From Nitrososphaera sp. UBA210 (GTDB lineage: Archaea; Thermoproteota; Nitrososphaeria; Nitrososphaerales; Nitrososphaeraceae), in assembly GCA_002494895.1 (NCBI GenBank), contig DADA01000075.1, positions 1-5,754 of the forward strand: a stretch of 5,754 nt of DNA. The letters run 5' to 3'. The notes beneath the pieces are model-generated. The model did no database searches, was not told the origin of the DNA, and saw only the letters and a program-made list of their open reading frames with translations. Every line of letters starts with the position of its first letter. Within the stretch, counting starts at the first letter, position 1. Below are positions 1-4,020 of the stretch, one piece after another. A program made the translations under genes and the position numbers.

Positions 1-93
1 TTACAAATCTATAATTTCACTCAGGGCTGAACCTGCAATTAGTTCGGAGTCTGGCCCGAGCCTGTCAGCCGACAAAAAATCTTGCCATCCCAT
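1..93 (-). CDS. Possible small reverse-strand ORF of 30 aa (doubtful)
   Basis: The window opens with TTA, a reverse-strand TAA stop. Reading back from it gives an open frame to 126, with its only ATG at 93-91. The peptide starts MGWQDFLSADRLG and ends SALSEIIDL. It is acidic, with no recognised domain. A strong Shine-Dalgarno-like AGGAGGT lies at 121-115, but that is about 21 nt before this ATG, which is too far. It sits instead 4 nt before a TTG (110-108) in another frame, encoding a 23-aa peptide that ends at 39. A box A-like CTTAAAG near 171-165 on the reverse strand would give a short leader ahead of this SD. It could be a real small protein, the tail of a frameshifted gene, or chance. 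The function is unknown. Confidence 0.3.
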   Translation of the reverse strand: MGWQDFLSADRLGPDSELIAGSALSEIIDL

Positions 94-162
94 CTCGTCG
101 GAATGGGCAACCGGACCTCCTGCTTCTCATCTATTTGTATTATTGACACGCCACTGCATAAC

Positions 163-173
163 CGCTTTAAGCG
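163..173 (-). promoter_or_regulatory. Candidate reverse-strand box A within a small palindrome
   Basis: CGCTT-T-AAGCG forms an almost perfect palindrome with a TTAAAG core on the reverse strand. It lies about 45-50 nt upstream of the reverse-strand AGGAGGT at 121-115. Initiation about 27 nt downstream would fall near 142. This fits a divergent promoter for a leftward transcript, but it is only a motif-level call and could be fortuitous. Confidence 0.3.
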
Positions 174-177
174 AGCG

Positions 178-195
178 ACCTAGACTATAATAGGT
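178..195 (+). promoter_or_regulatory. Candidate box A inside an inverted repeat, upstream of the winged-helix gene
   Basis: ACCTA (178-182) and TAGGT (191-195) are a perfect 5-bp inverted repeat flanking GACTATAA, which contains a TATA-like core. Initiation about 27 nt downstream would fall near 212. That leaves a leader of about 50 nt before the TTG start at 265, with a GAGG Shine-Dalgarno sequence at 250-253. A protein bound to the two arms would cover the TATA box, so this could be an autoregulatory operator. That role is inference from position only. Confidence 0.4.
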
Positions 196-264
196 GCCAG
201 ATTGCTCGTTCATTGGCTGTCCGTATGATGCGGAAGCGGGGTAGTCAAAGAGGATTTCCAGTTC

Positions 265-564
265 TTGTCATCTCATGAGTATCGGGACCGCGTCTATATC
301 CGGAAAGACATCATACTAAAGCTGACCGAGTATGGCGAGTTGAACCAGACATCGCTTCTCAGCTACTGCGGCCTCAACCTGGTCAAACACAAGGATATCC
401 TCGACGACATGGAGTCAAAGGAGATTATCAAGCGAACGGAGGAGCCCTGGGGCAACAAGAGGATAATAAAATACAGCGTTACAGAGAAGGGTAGGCAGTT
501 CTGCAGGCAGATCCTGGACCCCTACGAAGAGATGTTTCCCCGGAGGGATGCGACCAAAAAATGA
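265..564 (+). CDS. Winged helix-turn-helix DNA-binding protein, 99 aa
   Basis: This is a small basic protein with the layout of a single winged-helix domain. Helix 1 lies near residues 13-23 (RKDIILKLTEYG). The helix-turn-helix spans about 27-55 (LNQTSLLSYCGLNLVKHKDIL). A two-stranded wing covers about 62-72 (WGNKRIIKYSV), and TEKGRQF starts the C-terminal helix, as in many archaeal wHTH repressors. Such proteins bind operator DNA as dimers in the cytoplasm; the target here is unknown. The TTG start was chosen because the frame has no ATG before residue 49, an in-frame stop lies at 226-228, and GAGG at 250-253 is well spaced. Palindromes around the upstream TATA box suggest autoregulation (inference). 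The next gene lies about 60 nt downstream on the same strand. Confidence 0.8.
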   Translation: MSSHEYRDRVYIRKDIILKLTEYGELNQTSLLSYCGLNLVKHKDILDDMESKEIIKRTEEPWGNKRIIKYSVTEKGRQFCRQILDPYEEMFPRRDATKK

Positions 565-588
565 ACCCGGTAACAAAGTTAACGAAGT

Positions 589-596
589 ATTTTATC
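589..596 (+). promoter_or_regulatory. Box A for the two-helix membrane protein gene
   Basis: The AT-rich ATTTTATC follows the winged-helix stop codon. Initiation about 27 nt downstream of its first T would fall near 617. That makes ATG 625 the first ATG of the transcript and leaves ATG 604 and 613 outside it. Confidence 0.45.
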
Positions 597-624
597 CGAA
601 TCAATGGAAGGAATGATCACTGGC

Positions 625-1038
625 ATGGGTGAAGGTAGTCACGAGCGACGGGAGAATATATCAGAGGTGCTAGACGACCTCATATTCCATCTCAATACCA
701 CTAAAAGTACTTTCACCTTCCTGATAGTATCTTCTTTCATTCTGGCGCCGCTCGCTCTCATAGTTGCTGGCGTGTTCATAGGCTACCCCCGGTTTCTCTT
801 TCTTCTACTAGAGAGGGTGCCGCAGGTAGGAGCGATACTTCTTATCTTTCTGACGATCTCGGTCGTTCTGGCATCAGTCTGGCTCGCAATAGGCATAAAG
901 GAGCGGCGCTTTTTTTCTGCTTGGAACAAGAGGTTCAGCCGGTTCATGTCGCTCAAAGACAAGATAGACAAGGAGCTGGCCGAAGAAAAAGGCCGTGCTG
1001 AAAGAAAAGAGCGAGAGGGAAGCGAGCAGGAAGATTGA
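625..1038 (+). CDS. Two-helix membrane protein with charged C-terminal helix, 137 aa
   Basis: No named family is recognised. A polar N-terminal region (about 28 residues) is followed by a hydrophobic helix with the core FLIVSSFILAPLALIVAG. A short loop containing YPRF comes next, then a second helix with the core ILLIFLTISVVLASVWLAIG. The C-terminal tail of about 45 residues is highly charged, rich in K, E and R, and likely a coiled coil. Two close-spaced helices with both termini on the same, probably cytoplasmic, side suggest a scaffold or sensor-like membrane protein; this is inference. The longest frame starts at ATG 604, with further ATGs at 613 and 625. I prefer 625 because the box A at 589-596 would start transcription near 617. 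The upstream neighbour is the winged-helix gene, possibly its regulator. Confidence 0.75.
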   Translation: MGEGSHERRENISEVLDDLIFHLNTTKSTFTFLIVSSFILAPLALIVAGVFIGYPRFLFLLLERVPQVGAILLIFLTISVVLASVWLAIGIKERRFFSAWNKRFSRFMSLKDKIDKELAEEKGRAERKEREGSEQED

Positions 1039-1084
1039 CTAACCTTGTTAACTAACGCTGTTAATTGACAAAGACCCGCAAGCA

Positions 1085-1092
1085 CCTTTTAA
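1085..1092 (+). promoter_or_regulatory. Box A of the secreted protein gene
   Basis: CCTTTTAA has its T-run starting at 1087, 27 nt before ATG 1114. This is the spacing expected for a leaderless archaeal transcript and decides the start codon in favour of 1114 over GTG 1099. Confidence 0.6.
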
Positions 1093-1113
1093 GTTCTGGT
1101 GCATACACTGTCG

Positions 1114-1719
1114 ATGTCAAACAACAAAACGATATCAAAACGAACGGGCGCCCTTGCGATGGTCGGCCTGGTTCTGGCTGCTGGCCTGCTGGCTGCAGTC
1201 ACAATCTCGCCAACGTCTGCAGTGGCCCAAGAAAGTGACAGGAAAGAAAGGCTGGACAAGAGGATCGATAGGGTAGGCGACGACCGGCTGCACAGGCTGG
1301 GACTACACGTTGCAAAAGGAGCAGGCGTTGCAACCGACGTAGAAACCGGCGAGGACTTTAGGTCAGGCTTTAGAGTTCTGACGCAGAAGGTCAACGGAAC
1401 CGACAACGAATTCGCCGTAAAGCGAGGAATGATAGCGATCTCTGTCGAAGGAGAGCGCGTGTTCTACACCATGCTTCCGGAGACATGGAGCATCGTGGTG
1501 TCGGAGGACCCGCTCACATTTGAAGCACGCGGACAGGTCAAGAACGAGGATGGGCAGGTCTTTGATGTCAGCCTTAACGGGTACTTTGCCTTGCACACGC
1601 GCATCGGAAACCTCTGGTCGATAGAGGGAACGATGGAAGGCGAGGACAAAGAATACGAACTCCACTACGTTGCAGTGTCGCACAGGATAAGAGCAGCCGC
1701 GCTGGAACAGCTCCAGTAG
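1114..1719 (+). CDS. Secreted protein with Sec signal peptide, 201 aa, unknown function
   Basis: The N-terminus is a textbook signal peptide. It has basic residues K5, K9 and R10, a hydrophobic core at about 13-31 (ALAMVGLVLAAGLLAAVTI), and a type I signal peptidase site after A36-V37-A38, giving a mature protein starting QESDRKER. The mature N-terminal 30 residues are highly charged. The rest alternates short hydrophobic and polar stretches, suggesting a beta-rich extracellular domain, for example YTMLPETWSIVVSEDPLTF. There are no cysteines. There is no second membrane helix, so the product is probably released or held by contacts with the cell surface. A longer frame begins at GTG 1099, but ATG 1114 sits 27 nt downstream of a good box A and gives a cleaner signal peptide. 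An 8-T terminator follows. The family is not recognised. Confidence 0.85.
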   Translation: MSNNKTISKRTGALAMVGLVLAAGLLAAVTISPTSAVAQESDRKERLDKRIDRVGDDRLHRLGLHVAKGAGVATDVETGEDFRSGFRVLTQKVNGTDNEFAVKRGMIAISVEGERVFYTMLPETWSIVVSEDPLTFEARGQVKNEDGQVFDVSLNGYFALHTRIGNLWSIEGTMEGEDKEYELHYVAVSHRIRAAALEQLQ

Positions 1720-1726
1720 GCTCTCA

Positions 1727-1738
1727 CCCCTTTTTTTT
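1727..1738 (+). terminator. T-tract terminator after the secreted protein gene
   Basis: Eight consecutive T (1731-1738) follow a CCCC run, 11 nt after the stop codon. Archaeal RNA polymerase terminates at such U-tracts without needing a hairpin. The next promoter starts only a few bases later, so this separates two transcription units. Confidence 0.6.
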
Positions 1739-1745
1739 GCCAATG

Positions 1746-1752
1746 TTTTTAG
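1746..1752 (+). promoter_or_regulatory. Box A of the helical protein-cupin operon
   Basis: TTTTTAG starts 28 nt before ATG 1774, and no Shine-Dalgarno sequence precedes that ATG. This is the standard leaderless arrangement. Confidence 0.55.
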
Positions 1753-1773
1753 CACACGAACAACAATTTTTCC

Positions 1774-2325
1774 ATGATTTCTTTGGACTCTGAAAAGGAA
1801 GAGCAAGCTCGACAGATTATTGTGAATGAAGTAAGCGAAGTAGGGATCGATTCGTCGCGCGTCAAGAAGAACGGCTGCGCGGCCTGTCATGTCCTCTTTA
1901 CTCTTGTAGATAGGATGAACCTGAGCGAAACAGATGCAGCAGATCTATTGACAGAAGTGCTCCTTGCGAGGCCGGAGCTCAACGAACAATTCATCGACAT
2001 GGTGGAAAATGTACACATGAAGCAGCGCATGATGGGAGTCACGTTTGCAATCAGAACTAGGGAAGCAAAGGACAGATACATTCTATCGCAATTCAGAAAT
2101 GCCCTTGACGAACTTCTTTCGGATACTGCGAACTATGGCGTTGAACTGACTTTTCGCAATCTGATCCTGTCGCACATCGCGCTCCAGCTCGCTCAGAACC
2201 TTGGAATAGACTTTCATGCAGCGACCGAAGAGCTGTATTACTATATGAGAAAGCATGACGAGGAGACCCATGCTGACCTGATGGCGCTGACAAGTTCGAT
2301 GTTGGAAAGGGGCAGGCATCGATGA
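1774..2325 (+). CDS. All-helical cytoplasmic protein with a CxxCH motif, 183 aa, unknown function
   Basis: No family is recognised. The protein is predicted almost wholly alpha-helical, with no signal peptide or membrane helix. Near the N-terminus is NGCAACHVLF (C35, C38, H39), which has the form of a c-type haem attachment site. Without export, covalent haem attachment is unlikely, so metal or redox use of the cysteine pair, or coincidence, must be considered. The middle contains amphipathic helices (around LSETDAADLLTEVLL and LNEQFIDMVENVHMKQ). The C-terminal half is rich in H, E and Y (EELYYYMRKHDEETHADLM), which could hold further metal ligands. ATG 1774 is supported by a box A 28 nt upstream. 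The stop overlaps the next start by 4 nt (ATGA), so translational coupling with the cupin gene is likely and suggests a shared role. Confidence 0.8.
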   Translation: MISLDSEKEEQARQIIVNEVSEVGIDSSRVKKNGCAACHVLFTLVDRMNLSETDAADLLTEVLLARPELNEQFIDMVENVHMKQRMMGVTFAIRTREAKDRYILSQFRNALDELLSDTANYGVELTFRNLILSHIALQLAQNLGIDFHAATEELYYYMRKHDEETHADLMALTSSMLERGRHR

Positions 2326-2639
2326 AAGAAGAGAAGGTCTTTCAATTGCCAGACCTAGTCGCCAGGCTAGAGAAGAAAGGAGGCTACTTTCTCGACTTTC
2401 TGAAAATCAGGGATCTTGAGGCTGGAATAATCGTCCTTCGTCCAGGGGAAAAGGACGCGCAGGAGCCGCATTCCGCAGACGAGCTATACTATGTCATTGA
2501 GGGAAGAGGAAAAATGAAACTCGGCAAGACAAGAAAGTCTGTAGGCGAAGGATCGATAGTGTTCGTGCCAGCAGGGATGCGGCACAGATTCTACGGAAAT
2601 AGCGAAGAGCTGGTTGTGCTGTACGTGTTTGCAGAATAA
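2322..2639 (+). CDS. Small single-domain cupin protein, 105 aa
   Basis: Both cupin motifs of the cupin_2 type are visible. Motif 1 is at about 42-63 (PGEKDAQEPHSADELYYV, then IEGRG). Motif 2 is at about 77-93 (GSIVFVPAGMRHRFYGN). Likely metal ligands are H50, E54 and H88, with Q47 possibly standing in for the first histidine of the usual HxH. Such variants (QxPHxxDE) occur in the superfamily. Small cupins may be metalloenzymes (dioxygenase, isomerase) or ligand-binding proteins; the substrate cannot be read from sequence. The protein is full length for a one-domain cupin and has no signal peptide, so it should be cytoplasmic. Its ATG overlaps the upstream TGA, so it is translated from the same mRNA as the helical CxxCH protein. 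Confidence 0.88.
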   Translation: MKEEKVFQLPDLVARLEKKGGYFLDFLKIRDLEAGIIVLRPGEKDAQEPHSADELYYVIEGRGKMKLGKTRKSVGEGSIVFVPAGMRHRFYGNSEELVVLYVFAE

Positions 2640-2686
2640 GAATAGAAAAGTACATTAGAGCCTCGCTGACACCAAGTGTAGCAAGC

Positions 2687-2854
2687 ATGCCAATCACAGA
2701 TGCGACCAAGAAACAGATTGCACAGCACCGCAGACTCTTTTTCAAGATATGCTTCAAGTGCGGCGGCAAGAATCCGATCACCGCATCCAGGTGCAGAAAA
2801 TGCCATGGAAGCCAGATGCGACTAAAGAACAGGACGCTGGGCGCCAAAAAGTAA
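2687..2854 (+). CDS. rpl40e: 50S ribosomal protein L40e, 55 aa
   Basis: The translation begins MPITDATKKQIAQHRRLFFK and contains a zinc ribbon with C22-x2-C25 and C36-x2-C39 (ICFKCG and SRCRKCHG). The tail is basic (RLKNRTLGAKK). This matches the archaeal form of ribosomal protein L40e, which lacks the ubiquitin fusion found in eukaryotes and binds the large subunit near the GTPase-associated centre. Length is normal for archaea (about 50-55 residues). The ATG has no clear Shine-Dalgarno sequence. A weak AT-rich stretch (GTACATTAG, around 2650) could be its box A. It lies 47 nt downstream of the cupin gene and might share its transcript. Confidence 0.93.
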   Translation: MPITDATKKQIAQHRRLFFKICFKCGGKNPITASRCRKCHGSQMRLKNRTLGAKK

Positions 2855-2925
2855 ATAATGCGTTTTCGGAATAGCGACTGGTACTGCTAATATTTCCGAG
2901 TCGTACTGGCCGGTTGCAAAGCATA

Positions 2926-2944
2926 GATGGGGAGAGATTTGAAC
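2926..2944. repeat. Left copy of a 19-nt direct repeat of the tRNA 3' end
   Basis: GATGGGGAGAGATTTGAAC is identical to 4022-4040, in the same orientation. In the right copy it is the T-arm plus acceptor end of an intact tRNA-Val. In the left copy it belongs to the tRNA-like element. Identity stops on both sides (A versus G before; C versus T after). Shared descent, an integration scar, or ordinary conservation between two tRNAs could explain it. Confidence 0.6.
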
Positions 2945-2989
2945 CCCCAACCTCGGATGCACAGGGTCTGCAGAGTGTGTTCTAACACT

Positions 2990-2998
2990 AATATCTTA
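2990..2998 (+). promoter_or_regulatory. Candidate box A for the 68-aa membrane protein gene
   Basis: AATATCTTA is centred about 28 nt upstream of ATG 3023, with no ribosome binding site in between. This fits leaderless transcription. It lies within the 5' end of the reverse-strand tRNA-like element. Confidence 0.45.
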
Positions 2999-3022
2999 TG
3001 CAGAAACGCCGTTTCAATTGAC

Positions 3023-3229
3023 ATGACCCGAAAGACAATCTACTTGTCGGCCATCTTGCTTGCGTTCGGTGTTATACCACAACTGCTGTTCATCGACGCA
3101 TACGCAAAGGGCCCGATCCGTAACTTTGAGCACGAGATGGGCCAGTACGCGCGGCTATTACTCATACCTATGGCGATCTCGATCGTACTTCTGGGCGTTT
3201 GGCGTATTCGTTCAAGAAACACGGGCTGA
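3023..3229 (+). CDS. Small two-helix membrane protein, 68 aa
   Basis: No family is recognised. A short basic N-terminus (MTRK) is followed by a first hydrophobic segment at about 5-25 (TIYLSAILLAFGVIPQLLFI). A polar loop (residues 26-43, with KGPIRNFEHEMGQYA) separates it from a second helix at about 44-60 (RLLLIPMAISIVLLGVW), which ends in RIRSRNTG. The charge pattern puts both ends inside and the loop outside. The frame is open further upstream to 2927, but that extension reads through the tRNA-like element, so ATG 3023 is preferred and is supported by a candidate box A. It is the first of three orphan membrane or secreted genes between the tRNA-like element and tRNA-Val. Confidence 0.65.
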   Translation: MTRKTIYLSAILLAFGVIPQLLFIDAYAKGPIRNFEHEMGQYARLLLIPMAISIVLLGVWRIRSRNTG

Positions 3230-3233
3230 GATA

Positions 3234-3279
3234 AAGCTATTGAAGTCGTAAACGATAGCTTCAAACTAACCTTCAATAG
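3234..3279. repeat. Overlapping inverted repeats, possible alternative hairpins
   Basis: Two perfect inverted repeats share a left arm. AAGCTAT (3234-3240) pairs with ATAGCTT (3255-3261) across a 14-nt loop. CTATTGAAG (3237-3245) pairs with CTTCAATAG (3271-3279). Because the left arms overlap, the two stems are mutually exclusive. The element lies between the end of the 68-aa gene and the start of the cysteine-rich gene. It could be a terminator-like structure, a regulator of the downstream gene, or an operator. It has no T-tract. Confidence 0.5.
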
Positions 3280-3303
3280 TCAGCATGCGCGACTGATCAT
3301 GTT

Positions 3304-3690
3304 TTGGTTTCGCTTGCGGCGACGGTCAGTGGCGGTCTCGCGGCTGGGTGTCTTCTAGTCAGCTTCTTCGCACTAGTGCCAATACCGCTACTTGGAGTAC
3401 CCATGTCGCCAGAAAATCGAACATGGGTAGCAAAGAATGTAACGCAATGTAGCGAGCCATGGGATCTTTCTGAGCCGAAAGAGGAACAAACCAAATATGA
3501 TCTCTATTTCAACGCGCGGGGTATTCGAATCTATGACGTTCAATACATTAGATACGCCCCAGATGACGCGTTTTTCTGCGCCGCCTGTAGCTGCTCTTCT
3601 GGCTCTACTCTTTACCTTGAGGTAGCCAATTTTGACGTAGCAAAAATGAAATTACATGGGTTTGTTGAGAAAGAACCCCAATTATCTTGA
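3304..3690 (+). CDS. Membrane-anchored protein with a CxxCxC cluster, 128 aa
   Basis: An N-terminal hydrophobic helix (about residues 4-33, including GGLAAGCLLVSFFALVPI) acts as signal anchor. A soluble domain of about 95 residues follows, probably outside the membrane. It contains C49 and the cluster FFCAACSCSSGSTLYLEV (C92, C95, C97), then a helix ending VAKMKLHGF. The cysteines could bind a metal or form disulfides. My impression is that similar short cysteine-cluster proteins occur in other Thaumarchaeota, but I cannot name a family. The start is uncertain: the frame offers only TTG 3304, preceded by a stop at 3277-3279. The better ATG at 3299 lies in another frame, where it gives MFWFRLRRR and stops after 19 codons. 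A short frameshift near the start is therefore possible. Confidence 0.6.
   Translation: MVSLAATVSGGLAAGCLLVSFFALVPIPLLGVPMSPENRTWVAKNVTQCSEPWDLSEPKEEQTKYDLYFNARGIRIYDVQYIRYAPDDAFFCAACSCSSGSTLYLEVANFDVAKMKLHGFVEKEPQLS
3399..3428. repeat. 8-bp perfect inverted repeat inside the cysteine-rich gene
   Basis: ACCCATGT (3399-3406) and ACATGGGT (3421-3428) form a perfect stem with a 14-nt loop, just after the region encoding the membrane anchor. It could form an mRNA hairpin. The function is unknown and it may be chance. Confidence 0.4.
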
Positions 3691-3766
3691 ATTATCGAGT
3701 CGAAAGTTGCCCTGATGATCTCGAATTGCACACAATTTTCGTGTTCTGTTGATCGTACACCAAAGT

Positions 3767-3775
3767 GATTAAATC
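3767..3775 (+). promoter_or_regulatory. Candidate box A for the 58-aa membrane protein gene
   Basis: GATTAAATC lies in an otherwise gene-free gap (3691-3801). Initiation about 27 nt downstream of its TTAAAT falls near 3796. This is after the ATG at 3781 and just before the in-frame ATG at 3802, so it favours the shorter product. Confidence 0.4.
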
Positions 3776-3801
3776 GCATCATGTATACTGTCTTGGTGGG
3801 C

Positions 3802-3978
3802 ATGTTTGAAGAGCTGCTCTTGACGGGGTGTGCCTTTCATAGTGATTATGTCATGGTTGGTTGCGAGACCACCAACGAGATGACTATGTTGGGTGTAATA
3901 GTAGGCATCTCCTCAACTGCTCTTCTAGGCGTGGCTCTTTTCAGACGGTTCAGAAGCAAAATGGCGCATGCGGCTTAG
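3802..3978 (+). CDS. Small protein with one C-terminal membrane helix, 58 aa
   Basis: No family is recognised. About 28 mostly polar residues with two cysteines (C10, C21) precede a hydrophobic helix at about 29-47 (MLGVIVGISSTALLGVALF), followed by the basic tail RRFRSK. The helix-plus-arginine tail resembles the C-terminal anchors of archaeal surface proteins, but the PEFG-type sorting motif is absent. In-frame starts also occur at ATG 3781, TTG 3793 and GTG 3796. ATG 3802 was chosen from the box A position. It stands alone between the cysteine-rich gene and the 3' end of tRNA-Val. Its small size and lack of a known family make it a modest-confidence gene. Confidence 0.42.
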   Translation: MFEELLLTGCAFHSDYVMVGCETTNEMTMLGVIVGISSTALLGVALFRRFRSKMAHAA

Positions 3979-4020
3979 TGCTCGAGATCGACAGTCTAGC
4001 AATGGCATGCGAAATCAAGT

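Larger units (their letters stand above)
2921..3001 (-). pseudogene. tRNA-like element, probable degenerate tRNA or tRNA 3' remnant
   Basis: On the reverse strand the 3' part is clearly tRNA-like. It has a T-loop TTCAAAT (2943-2937) closed by GGGGG/CTCTC (three G-C and two G-U pairs), then CCCATCT and a discriminator-like A. The matching 5' acceptor AGATGGG is absent. The nearest candidate, AGATATT (2996-2990), pairs at only four of seven positions. The region between holds a GTGTTAGAACAC hairpin instead of a normal D-arm, and CTCTG/CCGAG as an imperfect anticodon stem with a 14-nt loop. No anticodon can be assigned. The outer GCATAAGAT/ATCTATGC pairing (one bulge) makes the whole foldable. 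It may be a pseudogene, an integration remnant, or an intron-bearing tRNA I could not fold. Its 5' end overlaps the promoter of the next forward gene. Confidence 0.5.

Noticed and set aside
910..916. Run of seven T as a terminator
   Set aside because: It lies inside the coding sequence of the two-helix membrane protein (codons for RRFFS). Termination there would truncate the gene.
1363..1890. Long reverse-strand ORF of 175 codons
   Set aside because: It runs antisense across the secreted protein gene, its terminator and the start of the helical protein gene. Those have a signal peptide, promoters and coherent composition, while this frame shows no domain or start signal.
1876..1890. CxxCH (CAACH) as a genuine c-type haem site
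   Set aside because: The protein has no signal peptide or membrane anchor, and there is only one motif. Cytochrome c maturation takes place outside the membrane. It is kept as a metal or redox possibility only.
2927..3022. N-terminal extension of the 68-aa membrane protein beginning MGRDLNPQPRMHRVC
   Set aside because: This is the translation of the antisense of a tRNA T-arm, a common artefact of gene callers. The gene has its own ATG and candidate box A at 3023.
3725..3745. Weak hairpin GAATTG-CACA-CAATTT followed by T residues as a terminator for the cysteine-rich gene
   Set aside because: The stem is short and AT-rich, includes a G-U pair, and its short T-run falls in the stem's 3' arm. 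Archaeal termination would normally show a longer U-tract, so it was not listed as a feature.
3712..3775. C/D box small RNA suggested by CTGATGA near 3713 and GTGATTA near 3765
   Set aside because: No D box (CTGA) with terminal pairing was found at a suitable distance, so the motif is incomplete.
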